Assembly (NCBI GenBank): GCA_963805495.1
Contig: CAWDUQ010000004.1
Coordinates: 868,001 to 932,000, forward strand
Direction of reading: 5' to 3'
Source of the DNA: DAHUXD01 sp963805495
GTDB lineage: Bacteria; Acidobacteriota; Thermoanaerobaculia; UBA5066; Gp7-AA6
DNA: 64,000 nt
A model generated the notes under the pieces. The model ran no database searches. It was not told where the DNA came from and saw only the letters and a program-made list of their open reading frames with translations. The first letter of the stretch is position 1. Each line of letters starts with the position of its first letter. Of the stretch, positions 1-9,178 are shown piece by piece. The translations under genes and the position numbers were made by a program.

Positions 1-506
1 GGATCAACGCCGGCGCCTACGGCGGGGAGATCTTCGACGTGCTCGAGACCCTGCGCCTCGTCTCGCGCGCCGGAGAGAGCCGCTCCGTGGCCGCTTCGGA
101 GGTCCCGCACGGATACCGCTCCTCGGGACTCATCGCGACGGGCGAGATCGTCAGTCTGGCGGTGCTGAAGCTCGCGCGTTCTCCGCGCGATCAGATCGAG
201 GCGAAGACCCGGGCGGTGGCGGAAAAGCGGCGGGGCGCCCTGCCCTCCGAGCCCAACGCGGGCAGCGTCTTCAAGAACCCCGAGGGCGATTACGCGGGGC
301 GGCTGATCGAGGCCTGCGGCCTGAAGGGCGAGCGGGAGGGCGGCGCGCTCATCTCGCCGCGTCACGCCAATGTGATCGTGAACACCGGCGGCGCCCGGGC
401 CGAGGACGTCCTCGTCCTGATGCGGAAGATGAGGGACGCGGTCCGGGCGAAGTTCGGGGTTACCCTGTTGCCCGAAGTGGAAATGCTGGGCGTGAAGTGG
501 GAGTGA
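1..506 (+). CDS. murB: UDP-N-acetylmuramate dehydrogenase, C-terminal part (truncated by window edge)
   Basis: MurB reduces UDP-N-acetylglucosamine enolpyruvate to UDP-N-acetylmuramate with NADPH in cytoplasmic peptidoglycan synthesis. The frame is open from base 3 and begins with the residues INAGAYGGE, part of the FAD-binding segment, so the gene starts outside the window. The C-terminal substrate domain shows GSVFKNP, where the Ser is the expected proton donor, then AGRLIEACGLKG, GGALISPRHANVIVN and a final PEVEMLG whose Glu matches the conserved catalytic Glu. The GTG at 39 is internal and not a start. Followed by a gap carrying a dispersed GC-rich repeat. The family call is secure; only the N-terminal half is missing. 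Confidence 0.93.
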   Translation, partial: INAGAYGGEIFDVLETLRLVSRAGESRSVAASEVPHGYRSSGLIATGEIVSLAVLKLARSPRDQIEAKTRAVAEKRRGALPSEPNAGSVFKNPEGDYAGRLIEACGLKGEREGGALISPRHANVIVNTGGARAEDVLVLMRKMRDAVRAKFGVTLLPEVEMLGVKWE

Positions 507-519
507 AAGAAGGGCTGCC

Positions 520-605
520 ACAAGGGCTGCCCCTACGAACGAAGGCCGCGGGGAGACTTTTCCCCGGTCGTAGGGGCGGGGGTGACCGCCGGCCGCCGGC
601 CGGCG
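520..605. repeat. Dispersed GC-rich palindromic element (GTAGGGGCGG family), copy 1
   Basis: The 157-bp gap between murB and manC holds inverted pieces: CTGCCCCTACG at about 527-537 and CGTAGGGGCGG at 569-579, separated by a GC-rich hairpin. The same GTAGGGGCGG core recurs at about 16.6, 19.85, 22.58, 39.65, 57.66, 57.76 and 60.44 kb, always outside genes, with a related copy lacking the GTAG end at 58.4 kb. No coding function is seen. Confidence 0.6.
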
Positions 606-663
606 TTGCCTACTGTTCGTGGGCTTGCCTTCGGGGGTCGGCTTGTCCCCGCCCGGTCGACCC

Positions 664-1616
664 ATGAGGATCCTCCTCATGGCCGGCGGCGGCGGAACGC
701 GGCTCTGGCCCCTCTCGACGGAGGCCCGGCCCAAGCAGTTCCTGCCGCTCCTTTCCGACAAGAGCCTTCTCGCCGAAACCCACGCGAGGGTCGGGCCGCT
801 CTCGCGGGACATCTGGGCGGCGACCTCCGCGAGGCATGCCGCGCTGGTCGCGGCCGAGCTTCCGGACCTGCCGTCTCCCCGCATCCTCGAGGAGCCCGTC
901 CGGCGCAACTCGGGTCCCGCGATACTCGCGGCCGCCGCGCGGTTCGCCGCCGACGGGGATCCCGTCACCGCGACGGTCCCCACGGACCAGACCGTGCGCG
1001 ACGACGAGGCGTTCCGTCGCGCGCTCTCCGCGGCCGAGCGGGAGGCGGACGGCGCTTCGGTCGTGATCCTCGCCGTTGCCCCGACCCGCGCCGAAACGGA
1101 TTTCGGGTACATCGAGGTGCGGGACGGAGCGGTCGTTCGCTTCGTCGAGAAGCCGGACCGTGAAAACGCCCGCGCGCTCGCTTCCTCCGGCCGCCACCTC
1201 TGGAACGCCGGCATCTTCGTCTTCCGGCCCTCGCGCCTGCTCGCCGAGGCGCGCCGCGTCGCGGGGGAGCTTCTCGCGGGCGTCGAGCGCTTCGTCGAGA
1301 GCGGCGCGACGTCCGACTACGCCGCCCTTCCCGACATCTCGTTCGACTTTGCCGTCATGGAACGGGCCTCGGGGGTGCGCGCCGTTCCCCTCGACGCGGG
1401 CTGGAGCGACGTCGGAACCTGGCGCTCGGTCCGCGACCTGCGCGGCGCCGCCGCCGACGGGAACCTCGTCCTCTCCGACGTCCCGGTGCTCGCGCCCGGA
1501 GTGCGCGACACGGCCATCGTGTCCGGCGAGGAGGGCCTTCTCGTGATGCCGTTCGAGCGCGAGACGGAGCTCCGGGCGGCCGTCGCCCGGCTCAGGGAGG
1601 GGGAGCCTTCCCGCCG

Positions 1617-1620
<4 letters not shown>
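664..1620 (+). CDS. manC: Mannose-1-phosphate guanylyltransferase (GDP-mannose pyrophosphorylase)
   Basis: Makes GDP-mannose from mannose-1-phosphate and GTP, a cytoplasmic precursor step for exopolysaccharide or glycan synthesis. The 318-residue protein opens MRILLMAGGGGTRLWPLS, the nucleotidyltransferase signature, followed by RPKQFLPL, and later has FVEKPD and NAGIFVF, typical of the family. Its length fits the form with a nucleotidyltransferase domain but no fused phosphomannose isomerase. The ATG at 664 puts the glycine-rich loop at the N terminus; the GTG at 619 would add 15 unusual residues. The last base overlaps the next gene as ATGA. GDP-mannose is a plausible donor for the GT4 enzymes encoded on the other strand at 8.1-11.5 kb (inference). 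Confidence 0.9.
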
Positions 1621-2558
<938 letters not shown>

Positions 2559-2562
2559 CGAC

Positions 2563-3548
2563 ATGACCCGCCTCATCCCCGACTGGGAAATCCGCGTCAC
2601 CAACTTCGGCCTCGGCTACGTCCTCATGTGCCTCGTCGTCGCCATCGCGGCCACGAACACCGGAAACAACGGCCTCTACATGGTTCTGGCGGCGATGCTG
2701 GCGGCGATGATCGTGTCGGGCATGCTCTCGCGGCGCAACGTGCGCGGCGTGGTCTGCGAGGTCGACGCCGTCGGGGAAGTCGTCGCGACGCGGCCGGCCT
2801 GGTTGCGGCTCCGGCTCGAGAGCCGGCTCCGCGCGGGCAAGGCGCAGGCCCTGTTCTTCCTCCACGAATCGCTTCCGGGCCCGCTCTGGATCGACCCACT
2901 CGCCCCCGGAGAGAAGCGCGAGATGGTCGTCGAGGGAATCTTTCCGCGTCGCGGCGTCTACCGCGAGGCGGACGCGGGCCTGCTCTCCCGCTTTCCGCTG
3001 GGGCTCTTTCGCAAGTACCGGAAGGCGCGGCTCGCACGCGAGATCGTCGTCTATCCGCTGCCGATCGCGACCTCCGCGCCGGAGGTCCCCGAGGAGGACG
3101 CGCGGGGGGGAGGACGCACCACCGGACCCGCGGCGGAGGCTCCGACATCCGCACGCTCCGCGAGTTCTCGCCGGGCGACGACCCGCGCGACCTGCACTGG
3201 AAGCAGTCGGCCCGGATGCGCCGCTGGATCGTGCGCGAGCGCGAAGCGGAGCGGGACCGCGTTCTGTTCCTGGCGATCGACAACGCGCTGCCCGTGCCGG
3301 CCGATTCGGAGGCGCTCGGCCGCTTCGAGAACGCCGTCGCGCGCTGCGCAGGCCAGGCGCTCCTGCTCCTCTCGCGGGGAGGCGAGGTCGGATTCCACGC
3401 GCGCGGCGTGAAGGTGCCGGCGCGCGGCGGCCGGGCGCAGCGGGTGCGCATCCTCGAGGCGCTCGCGCGTCTCGAGGTCGTGCCGCGCGAGGGCGCGCCC
3501 GAGTTTCCGGCGATGCGCAAGGGAGACCTGCGGTGGTTCGTCTCCTGA
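2563..3548 (+). CDS. DUF58 domain protein, interrupted by a one-base frameshift
   Basis: Partner of the upstream MoxR ATPase. Two membrane segments occur near the N terminus (around residues 14-55), followed by a beta-rich region. The DUF58 signature REFSPGDDPRDLHWK lies in the C-terminal half. The first half reads in the frame of ATG 2563 and the signature half in the -1 frame. The switch falls at a run of seven G at 3104-3110; one more G would join the two frames seamlessly (ARGGRTHH). The full product would be about 328 residues, normal for the family. It is either a sequencing or assembly indel or a recent mutation. The stop at 3546-3548 overlaps the start of the transglutaminase gene, as expected for an intact operon. 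Confidence 0.82.
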
Positions 3549-5560
3549 GGCCGAAGCCCCCGATGCCCGAGGGGCTGCGCCGCGCCTACGTCCTGACGCT
3601 CGCGCCGGCGGCCCTCGTCGCCCCGCTGCCGCTCCTCTGGACGGGCGCCGCCAGCCGCAAGGCCGTCCTGGCGTACGTCCTCGCCGTCGCCGGGCTCTGG
3701 TGGCGCGCGCGGCGGGGCCGGCCCGTGAGCCTCTCGGACGCCGCCCAGAACGTGCTCGGCCTCGTCTACATGGGATGGCTCGCGTACTCGGCCGTGACGC
3801 TGCGCACGGGACTGCTGCCCTCGGTGGCGCACCTGCTGCTCTTCACCGCGCTCGCCAAGCTCGCCTCGATGAAGCGGCCGGGGGAGGCCCGGCTTTCCCT
3901 GCTCATCGTCTTCCTGCTGACGCTCGCGTCCGCGTCGTCGTCGACCCACGTCGCCTCGCTCGTGTACTTCGCGGCCATGTCCTGGCTCGGGTTCCGAACG
4001 CTCGCCCGCGTGGCGGTCCTCGCCGACTTCGACGAGGCCCCTCCGGAGCGCGTCCTCGCGAGCGTGCCGACCTCGGGTCTGTCGGCCGTCGCGGTCCTCG
4101 GCGGGGCGCTGGCGGCGACGCCGCTCTTCTTCGCGCTGCCCCGGCTGCACGGCCCCTTCGTCGTCGCCCCCTTCCGCATCGACGACGCCTTCGCGAAGAC
4201 GATGACGGCGGACCGCGTGGACCTCGAGTCGTTCGGCGCCGCCAAGCGAAGCGACCGGGTCGTCCTGCGGCTCTCCTCGCGTCCGGACATCGCCAGGGAC
4301 GCCCCGCTGCGCCTGCGGGAGGCGGTCTTCACCGACTACCAGCGGGGAAGCTGGCTCCGCAATCCCTGGCGCGGCCCCCGCCGGAGCGAGTCCCAGGTCT
4401 ACGGCCGCGCCGCGGACGCCGATCCCCGCGACGTCGCGTGGACCGTGGACGCCGACCTCTACGTTTACGGGCAGGGGTTCCTGTTCCTGCCCTACGGCAC
4501 CTCGGCCGTCGACGTCGAGCGCAGCCGCGCGGCCGAGATTCCGGACGGCGTCATGCAGGTCGCCTCGGGCCGGGGCCCGATCCGATACACCGCGAAGGTG
4601 CGCCGCACGCCGGCGCGCGGCCCGGGAGAGAGCGCGATCCGCGCGGGAGACGTTCCCGCCGAGGTCCAGCAGTACGCCATCCGCCTCACGGGGGACCTGA
4701 CCGACCCGGAGGCGATCTACAAGCGGATCGAAGACCACTTCGCGCGGGACTTCGTCTACACGCTCGACGCCCCGAAGGCCCAGGGCGACCCGATCGTCCA
4801 CTTTCTCCTTCGGTCGAAGGCCGGCCACTGCGAGTACTTCGCCTCGGCGGCGGCGATGATGCTCGCGGCGCGCGGCATCCGGGCGCGGCTCGTGACGGGG
4901 TCCTACGGCGGCGAGGAAGGGCTCTTCTCGTCGTCGATGATCGTCCGCGCCGAGAACCTCCACGCCTGGGTCGAGGCCGACCTCGACGGGACGGGGTTTC
5001 GGGTCCTCGACCCGACGCCCGCGGCCGGGATCCCGCCCGAACGGACGAGCTTTTCGATCCTCTCGCGCCTTGTCGCGCTCGGCCGGGAGATCGAGTTTTT
5101 CTACGACCGGCGGGTGCTCGGCTTCGACGCCGGCGACCAGCTCGGCGCGATCGAGTCGATGCGGGATTCCGTCGCGGGCGCCGCCGCGAGTCTCGCCTCC
5201 CTGCGGCAGTCGGTGCGCGAGTGGCTTTCCCCCCGCACGGCGGGAGGCCTTCTCGCGGGAGGAGCGCTCGTGTGGCTGATCGCCGCCCTCGCGCGGCGGC
5301 TCGCGGTCCGCACGCCCGCCGCGACCCGCGCCTATCTCGCGGTGCGCCGCCTGCTGTCCCGGCGGCGCGGACCGCTTCCCGACTCCGTACCTCCCGCCGA
5401 GGTCGCCCGCCTCCTCTCCGAGGACGTGCCCGCCGCCCGCGAGGACGCCGAGGCCGTCGTGTCGCTCTATTGCGCGAGCGCGTTCGGGGGGGCGGCGCTC
5501 GGGAGAGAAGCGGAGCAGGAGCTCGGCGAGCGCGTCCGGCGGCTTCGCAAGCTCGCCTGA
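3533..5560 (+). CDS. TgpA-like membrane transglutaminase-family protein (DUF3488/transglutaminase/DUF4129)
   Basis: A 675-residue protein with hydrophobic N-terminal segments forming the DUF3488-type membrane region, a periplasmic transglutaminase-like core and a C-terminal membrane segment followed by a DUF4129-like tail. The catalytic triad is visible: Cys433 in GHCEYFASA, His477 in NLHAWVE and Asp493 in LDPTP. It is probably a peptidase or transglutaminase-like enzyme at the cytoplasmic membrane; the real substrate is unknown. GTG 3533 overlaps the DUF58 stop by 16 bp; ATG 3563 is an alternative start. It is last in the manC-moxR-DUF58-tgpA set and convergent with the phosphatase gene. Confidence 0.87.
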   Translation: MVRLLRPKPPMPEGLRRAYVLTLAPAALVAPLPLLWTGAASRKAVLAYVLAVAGLWWRARRGRPVSLSDAAQNVLGLVYMGWLAYSAVTLRTGLLPSVAHLLLFTALAKLASMKRPGEARLSLLIVFLLTLASASSSTHVASLVYFAAMSWLGFRTLARVAVLADFDEAPPERVLASVPTSGLSAVAVLGGALAATPLFFALPRLHGPFVVAPFRIDDAFAKTMTADRVDLESFGAAKRSDRVVLRLSSRPDIARDAPLRLREAVFTDYQRGSWLRNPWRGPRRSESQVYGRAADADPRDVAWTVDADLYVYGQGFLFLPYGTSAVDVERSRAAEIPDGVMQVASGRGPIRYTAKVRRTPARGPGESAIRAGDVPAEVQQYAIRLTGDLTDPEAIYKRIEDHFARDFVYTLDAPKAQGDPIVHFLLRSKAGHCEYFASAAAMMLAARGIRARLVTGSYGGEEGLFSSSMIVRAENLHAWVEADLDGTGFRVLDPTPAAGIPPERTSFSILSRLVALGREIEFFYDRRVLGFDAGDQLGAIESMRDSVAGAAASLASLRQSVREWLSPRTAGGLLAGGALVWLIAALARRLAVRTPAATRAYLAVRRLLSRRRGPLPDSVPPAEVARLLSEDVPAAREDAEAVVSLYCASAFGGAALGREAEQELGERVRRLRKLA

Positions 5561-5569
5561 GAGGACGGA

Positions 5570-6682
5570 CTACCGCGTCGCCCGCGCGGCGACGACGGTG
5601 ATGTCGTCGAGCTGCGGCAGGCCCGCCTCGAAGGCCTGGACGGCGTCGACGATCCGCTGGCAGAGCGACCCCACGGCCGAGCCGGAGTGGTCCCGCAGGA
5701 GCTGCTCGAGGCGGGCCTCGCCGAACTCCTCCTCGGAGGGGTTCGCGGCCTCGGTGACGCCGTCGGTGAAGATGATCAGGAGGTCGCCCCGGGAAATCCC
5801 CGTGGTGGACTGGCGGTAAGAGGCCTGGGCCACCGCGCCCAGAGGCGGGCCGCTCGCCCGGAGCCGCTCCAGAACGCCCGTTGCCCGGAGAAGCATCGGT
5901 GCGTTGTGGCCGGCGTTGACCCACGTCAGCGTCCGGTCGCCCTCGTCGAAGACCGCCCAGAAGAACGTGGCGAACCGGTTCGACTCGGTCAGCGCGTGCA
6001 TCTGGGTGTTCAGGTCCCGAGCCAGGGCCGCGGGAGCGCCGCCGGCCACGGACATCGACACGAAGCTCCGCACGGCGCCCTGCAGGCTCGCCATCAGGAG
6101 CGCGGCCGAGAGCCCCTTGCCCGCGACGTCGCCGGCCGCAATGCCGACCCGCTCGGCGTCGAGGCGCAGGAAGTCGTAATAGTCGCCGGCCACCCCCCGC
6201 GCCGGCCGGCACGCGCCGTGGCAGTCGAGGCCGCGGATCTCGGGGTCCTTGCGGGGAAAGAGGCGCTCCTGGACTTCGTGGGCGATCGCGACGTCGCGCT
6301 CGAGGCGCTCCTGGACGGCGTGCCGCTCGCGCTCGAGGGCGCGCTTCAACTCCGCGACGACCCAGACGAAGAGCGCGAGGAAGGCCGCGCGGACGGCGAG
6401 GTTCCAGTCGGTGATCTTGAGCGTGATCGTGGGATGGGCGTGGGCGGAGAAGATGTCCTCCCAGGTCCAGAAGCCGGCGCTCACGGCGGCGCCGAGGAAG
6501 CCCGCGCCCGGGCCCACGAACCACACCAGGAAGAGGACGGGGGCGACGTAGAAGGTGAGGAACGAGATTTCGAGCGGTGCGATGTAGTCGAGGAGGGCGA
6601 GGACCGCGATCCAGGCGAGGCCGACCGCCACGAGAACCCATCGGGGCTGCCGCCGGAAGAACGCGACGAACCGCCCGGTCAC
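5570..6682 (-). CDS. SpoIIE-type PP2C serine phosphatase with N-terminal membrane domain
   Basis: The 370-residue protein starts with about four hydrophobic helices (to about residue 110), then a short helical linker and a SpoIIE/PPM phosphatase domain. Visible metal-binding and catalytic motifs are GVAGDYYDF, GDVAGKGLSAALLMA, FTDGVTEA and LDDITVVAARA. Such phosphatases usually dephosphorylate anti-sigma factor antagonists or act in partner-switching pathways. It begins (GTG) 4 bp after the stop of the polyprenyl-phosphate sugar transferase, so it is probably cotranscribed with the EPS genes. No anti-sigma factor or STAS protein is seen in the window. The membrane part has no recognisable sensor domain. 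Confidence 0.88.
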   Translation of the reverse strand: MTGRFVAFFRRQPRWVLVAVGLAWIAVLALLDYIAPLEISFLTFYVAPVLFLVWFVGPGAGFLGAAVSAGFWTWEDIFSAHAHPTITLKITDWNLAVRAAFLALFVWVVAELKRALERERHAVQERLERDVAIAHEVQERLFPRKDPEIRGLDCHGACRPARGVAGDYYDFLRLDAERVGIAAGDVAGKGLSAALLMASLQGAVRSFVSMSVAGGAPAALARDLNTQMHALTESNRFATFFWAVFDEGDRTLTWVNAGHNAPMLLRATGVLERLRASGPPLGAVAQASYRQSTTGISRGDLLIIFTDGVTEAANPSEEEFGEARLEQLLRDHSGSAVGSLCQRIVDAVQAFEAGLPQLDDITVVAARATR

Positions 6683-6686
6683 GGAG

Positions 6687-8090
6687 CTAGTACGCGTTCC
6701 GGTGGCGCAGGCCGTGGCGCAGCGTCATCCACAGGATCTTGATGTCGAGCGCGAGCGACCAGTTCTCGATGTAGTAGAGGTCGTACTCGATGCGCTTGGA
6801 GAGGCTGGTGTTGCCGCGCCAGCCGTGGACCTGGGCCCAGCCCGTGACGCCGGCGCGCACCCGGTGGCGCAGCATGTACTGGGGGAATTTCTCCTTGAAC
6901 TCCCGCACGAACTCGGGGCGCTCGGGCCGCGGGCCCACGAGCGACATCTCGCCCCGGAGCACGTTGACGAGCTGGGGCAGCTCGTCGAGGCTCCAACGCC
7001 GCAGGAAGCTGCCGAGGCGCGTCCGGCGGGGGTCCTCGGCACTCGCCCAGGTCGGGCCGGACTCCTCTTCCGCGCCGACGACCATCGAGCGGAACTTCAA
7101 GATGTCGAACGGCCGGCCGTCGAGCCCCATGCGGCGCTGGCGGTAGAGGACGGGGGAGCCGTCCGCGATCCGGATCGCCAGCGCGATCGCGGCGTAGACG
7201 GGGCCGAGCGCGGCGAGCGCCGCCGCCGAGATCGTGACGTCGAGGACGCGCTTGACGAGACTCATCCAGCCCGTCAGGGGAACCTGCGTCAGGTGGACGA
7301 CCGGCAGTCCGTCGAGGTCCTCGACGCCGGCGCGGAAGGTGATGTACTGGAGAAGGTCCGGTACGACGCGCACGTCGGCGACCGTGCGGCCGACGTCCTG
7401 GAGGACGGCGAGCATCGTGCGGTGGGCGTCGAGGGGCAGGGCGAGGAAGACCGTGTCGACGCCGCGGGCGTCGACGATCGACGCGACCTCGGCCGTCGTG
7501 CCGAGGACCGGCAGCCCGCGGTGGCTGATGTCGCGCTTGCCGGGGTCGTCGTCGACGAACCCGACCGCGCGCAGGCCCGCCTCGGGGTGCTCGAGGAACT
7601 TCTCGACGACCGCCCGGCCCAGGCGGCCGGCGCCGACGACCAGGACGTGGCGCACTCCGACGCCGTGACGCCAGGCTTCCTCCAGGTAGCGGCGGATCGC
7701 GGTGCGGCCGGCGAAGACGAAGAGGACGTCGAGCGCGAAGAAGAACAGCAGCACGAGGCGCGAGTACGAGAAACCCCGGTAGAACGTCGCGAGCCCCGCG
7801 AGCAACAGCGTCGCGAGGCCCGTGGCGACGAAAACGGAGAGGCCCTCCTCGACCCGCGAGCGGTTGCGGCGGACCTGGTAGAGCCCGTAGAAGTAGTAGA
7901 CGATCGGCCAGAGCACGGCCATCAACGGGAACAGCCGGTAGTAAGACGAGGGATCGGGAATGCCCTTGGTGACCGGGACGATCTCCGCTCGGAAGCGGAG
8001 GAAGTAGGCCGCGGCGAGCGCCGCGAGCGTCGCCCCGACGTCGGAAACGGCGAGCAGCACGGCGATGCGCCGCATGGAGTTTCGGATCAC
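6687..8090 (-). CDS. Polyprenyl-phosphate sugar phosphotransferase (EPS initiating enzyme, WcaJ-like)
   Basis: Transfers a sugar-1-phosphate, often glucose, to undecaprenyl phosphate to start an exopolysaccharide repeat unit at the cytoplasmic membrane. The 467-residue protein has four N-terminal membrane helices, a Rossmann-like CoA-binding domain (VLVVGAGRLGRAVVEKFLEH), another helix, then the bacterial sugar transferase domain with KFRSM, DELPQLVNVLRGEMSLVGPRP and GVTGWAQVHGW. GTG 8090 overlaps the upstream gene stop as GTGA; ATG 8075 (MRRIAVLL) would shorten it by five residues. The specificity for glucose or another sugar cannot be read with certainty. Confidence 0.9.
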   Translation of the reverse strand: MIRNSMRRIAVLLAVSDVGATLAALAAAYFLRFRAEIVPVTKGIPDPSSYYRLFPLMAVLWPIVYYFYGLYQVRRNRSRVEEGLSVFVATGLATLLLAGLATFYRGFSYSRLVLLFFFALDVLFVFAGRTAIRRYLEEAWRHGVGVRHVLVVGAGRLGRAVVEKFLEHPEAGLRAVGFVDDDPGKRDISHRGLPVLGTTAEVASIVDARGVDTVFLALPLDAHRTMLAVLQDVGRTVADVRVVPDLLQYITFRAGVEDLDGLPVVHLTQVPLTGWMSLVKRVLDVTISAAALAALGPVYAAIALAIRIADGSPVLYRQRRMGLDGRPFDILKFRSMVVGAEEESGPTWASAEDPRRTRLGSFLRRWSLDELPQLVNVLRGEMSLVGPRPERPEFVREFKEKFPQYMLRHRVRAGVTGWAQVHGWRGNTSLSKRIEYDLYYIENWSLALDIKILWMTLRHGLRHRNAY

Positions 8091-9178
8091 GGCAGAAGGT
8101 CTCTCAGCGCTGCCTGGAACCGCTCGACGAATCGTTCCGGCCGGAAGGCGAGCGCCGAGCTCCGCGATCGAGTGTAATCGAACTTGGCTCGGTCGGCCCG
8201 CTGCACGGCCTCGGCCAGGGACTTCGCGCCGTCGCCCTCGTACAGGACGCCGGTCTCTCCGTCGCGGACGATGTCCCGGGCCCCGCCGCGCGCGAGGGCC
8301 ACGACCGGGGCGCCGCACGCCATCGCCTCGACGGCGGCGATCCCGAAGTCTTCCTCGCCGGGCTGGAGGTAGGCGGCGCAGGTTCGGTAGAACTGTCGGA
8401 GCTCCTCGCGGCTGCAGCCCGAGCGAAACGTCACGGAGGCAGCGGCGATCGCGCGCAGCCGTTTCTCCTCGGGTCCGGCTCCGACCACGACGAGCGGGCG
8501 GCGCAGGCGCGAAGCGGTCTCGACCGCGGCCTCGAAACGCTTGTACGGGACGAGCGCTCCGACCGCGAGCAGGAAGTTCTGCCGGGAGTCGTCGCCCGGA
8601 TGGAAGAACTCCACGTCGACCGGGGGATGACACACGGTCGCTTCCCGGCCGTAGTGGCGGAGGATCCGTTCGGCCACGGCGTTCGAGTTGGCGAGGTAGC
8701 GCGTCGGACGCGAGGCGGTCGCGATGTCCCAGCGCCGGAGCCAGGCGATCGTCGCGGCCTTGAGGGGGAGCAAGCGCGTGCGGCCCGGCGGGAAGTAGAG
8801 ATCGAACTGCTCGTAGGCGTAGCGCATGGGCGTGTGGCAGTAGCAGAGATGCGGGACGCCCCGCGGCGCGACGGCGCTCTTGGCGACGGCGTGCGACGAC
8901 GAAACGACGAGGTCGAAGCCGGAGAGGTCGAAGGACTCGACCGCCCGGGGAAAGAGCGGCAGGTAGTTGCGGTAACCCGTTCGCGCGAAAGGCAGGCGGT
9001 TGAGGAACGAGGCTTCGATCGGGTAGCGCTCGATCGCGGCCGACACGGAGCCCGGAACGTGGAAGAGCGTGAAGATCGTGGGCTCCGGCACGAGCGGCAG
9101 TAGGGCTTCGAGAACTTTTTCCCCGCCGCGCATGCCGTTCAACCAGTCATGGACGACGGCCGTACGGAGCCCGGTCAT
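8087..9178 (-). CDS. Glycosyltransferase family 4 protein
   Basis: A 363-residue GT-B fold enzyme, probably adding a sugar in exopolysaccharide assembly. The N-terminal acceptor domain has VVHDWLNGMRGGEKVLEALL and SSSHAVAKS. The C-terminal donor domain has YKRFEAAVE, the VVGAGPEEKRL strand and the EX7E motif EDFGIAAVEAMACGAPVV. The ATG 9178 overlaps the stop of the preceding glycosyltransferase (ATGA), and its own stop overlaps the start of the sugar phosphotransferase (GTGA), so the genes are likely translationally coupled. The donor may be GDP-mannose given manC nearby, which is inference. Confidence 0.88.
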   Translation of the reverse strand: MTGLRTAVVHDWLNGMRGGEKVLEALLPLVPEPTIFTLFHVPGSVSAAIERYPIEASFLNRLPFARTGYRNYLPLFPRAVESFDLSGFDLVVSSSHAVAKSAVAPRGVPHLCYCHTPMRYAYEQFDLYFPPGRTRLLPLKAATIAWLRRWDIATASRPTRYLANSNAVAERILRHYGREATVCHPPVDVEFFHPGDDSRQNFLLAVGALVPYKRFEAAVETASRLRRPLVVVGAGPEEKRLRAIAAASVTFRSGCSREELRQFYRTCAAYLQPGEEDFGIAAVEAMACGAPVVALARGGARDIVRDGETGVLYEGDGAKSLAEAVQRADRAKFDYTRSRSSALAFRPERFVERFQAALRDLLP

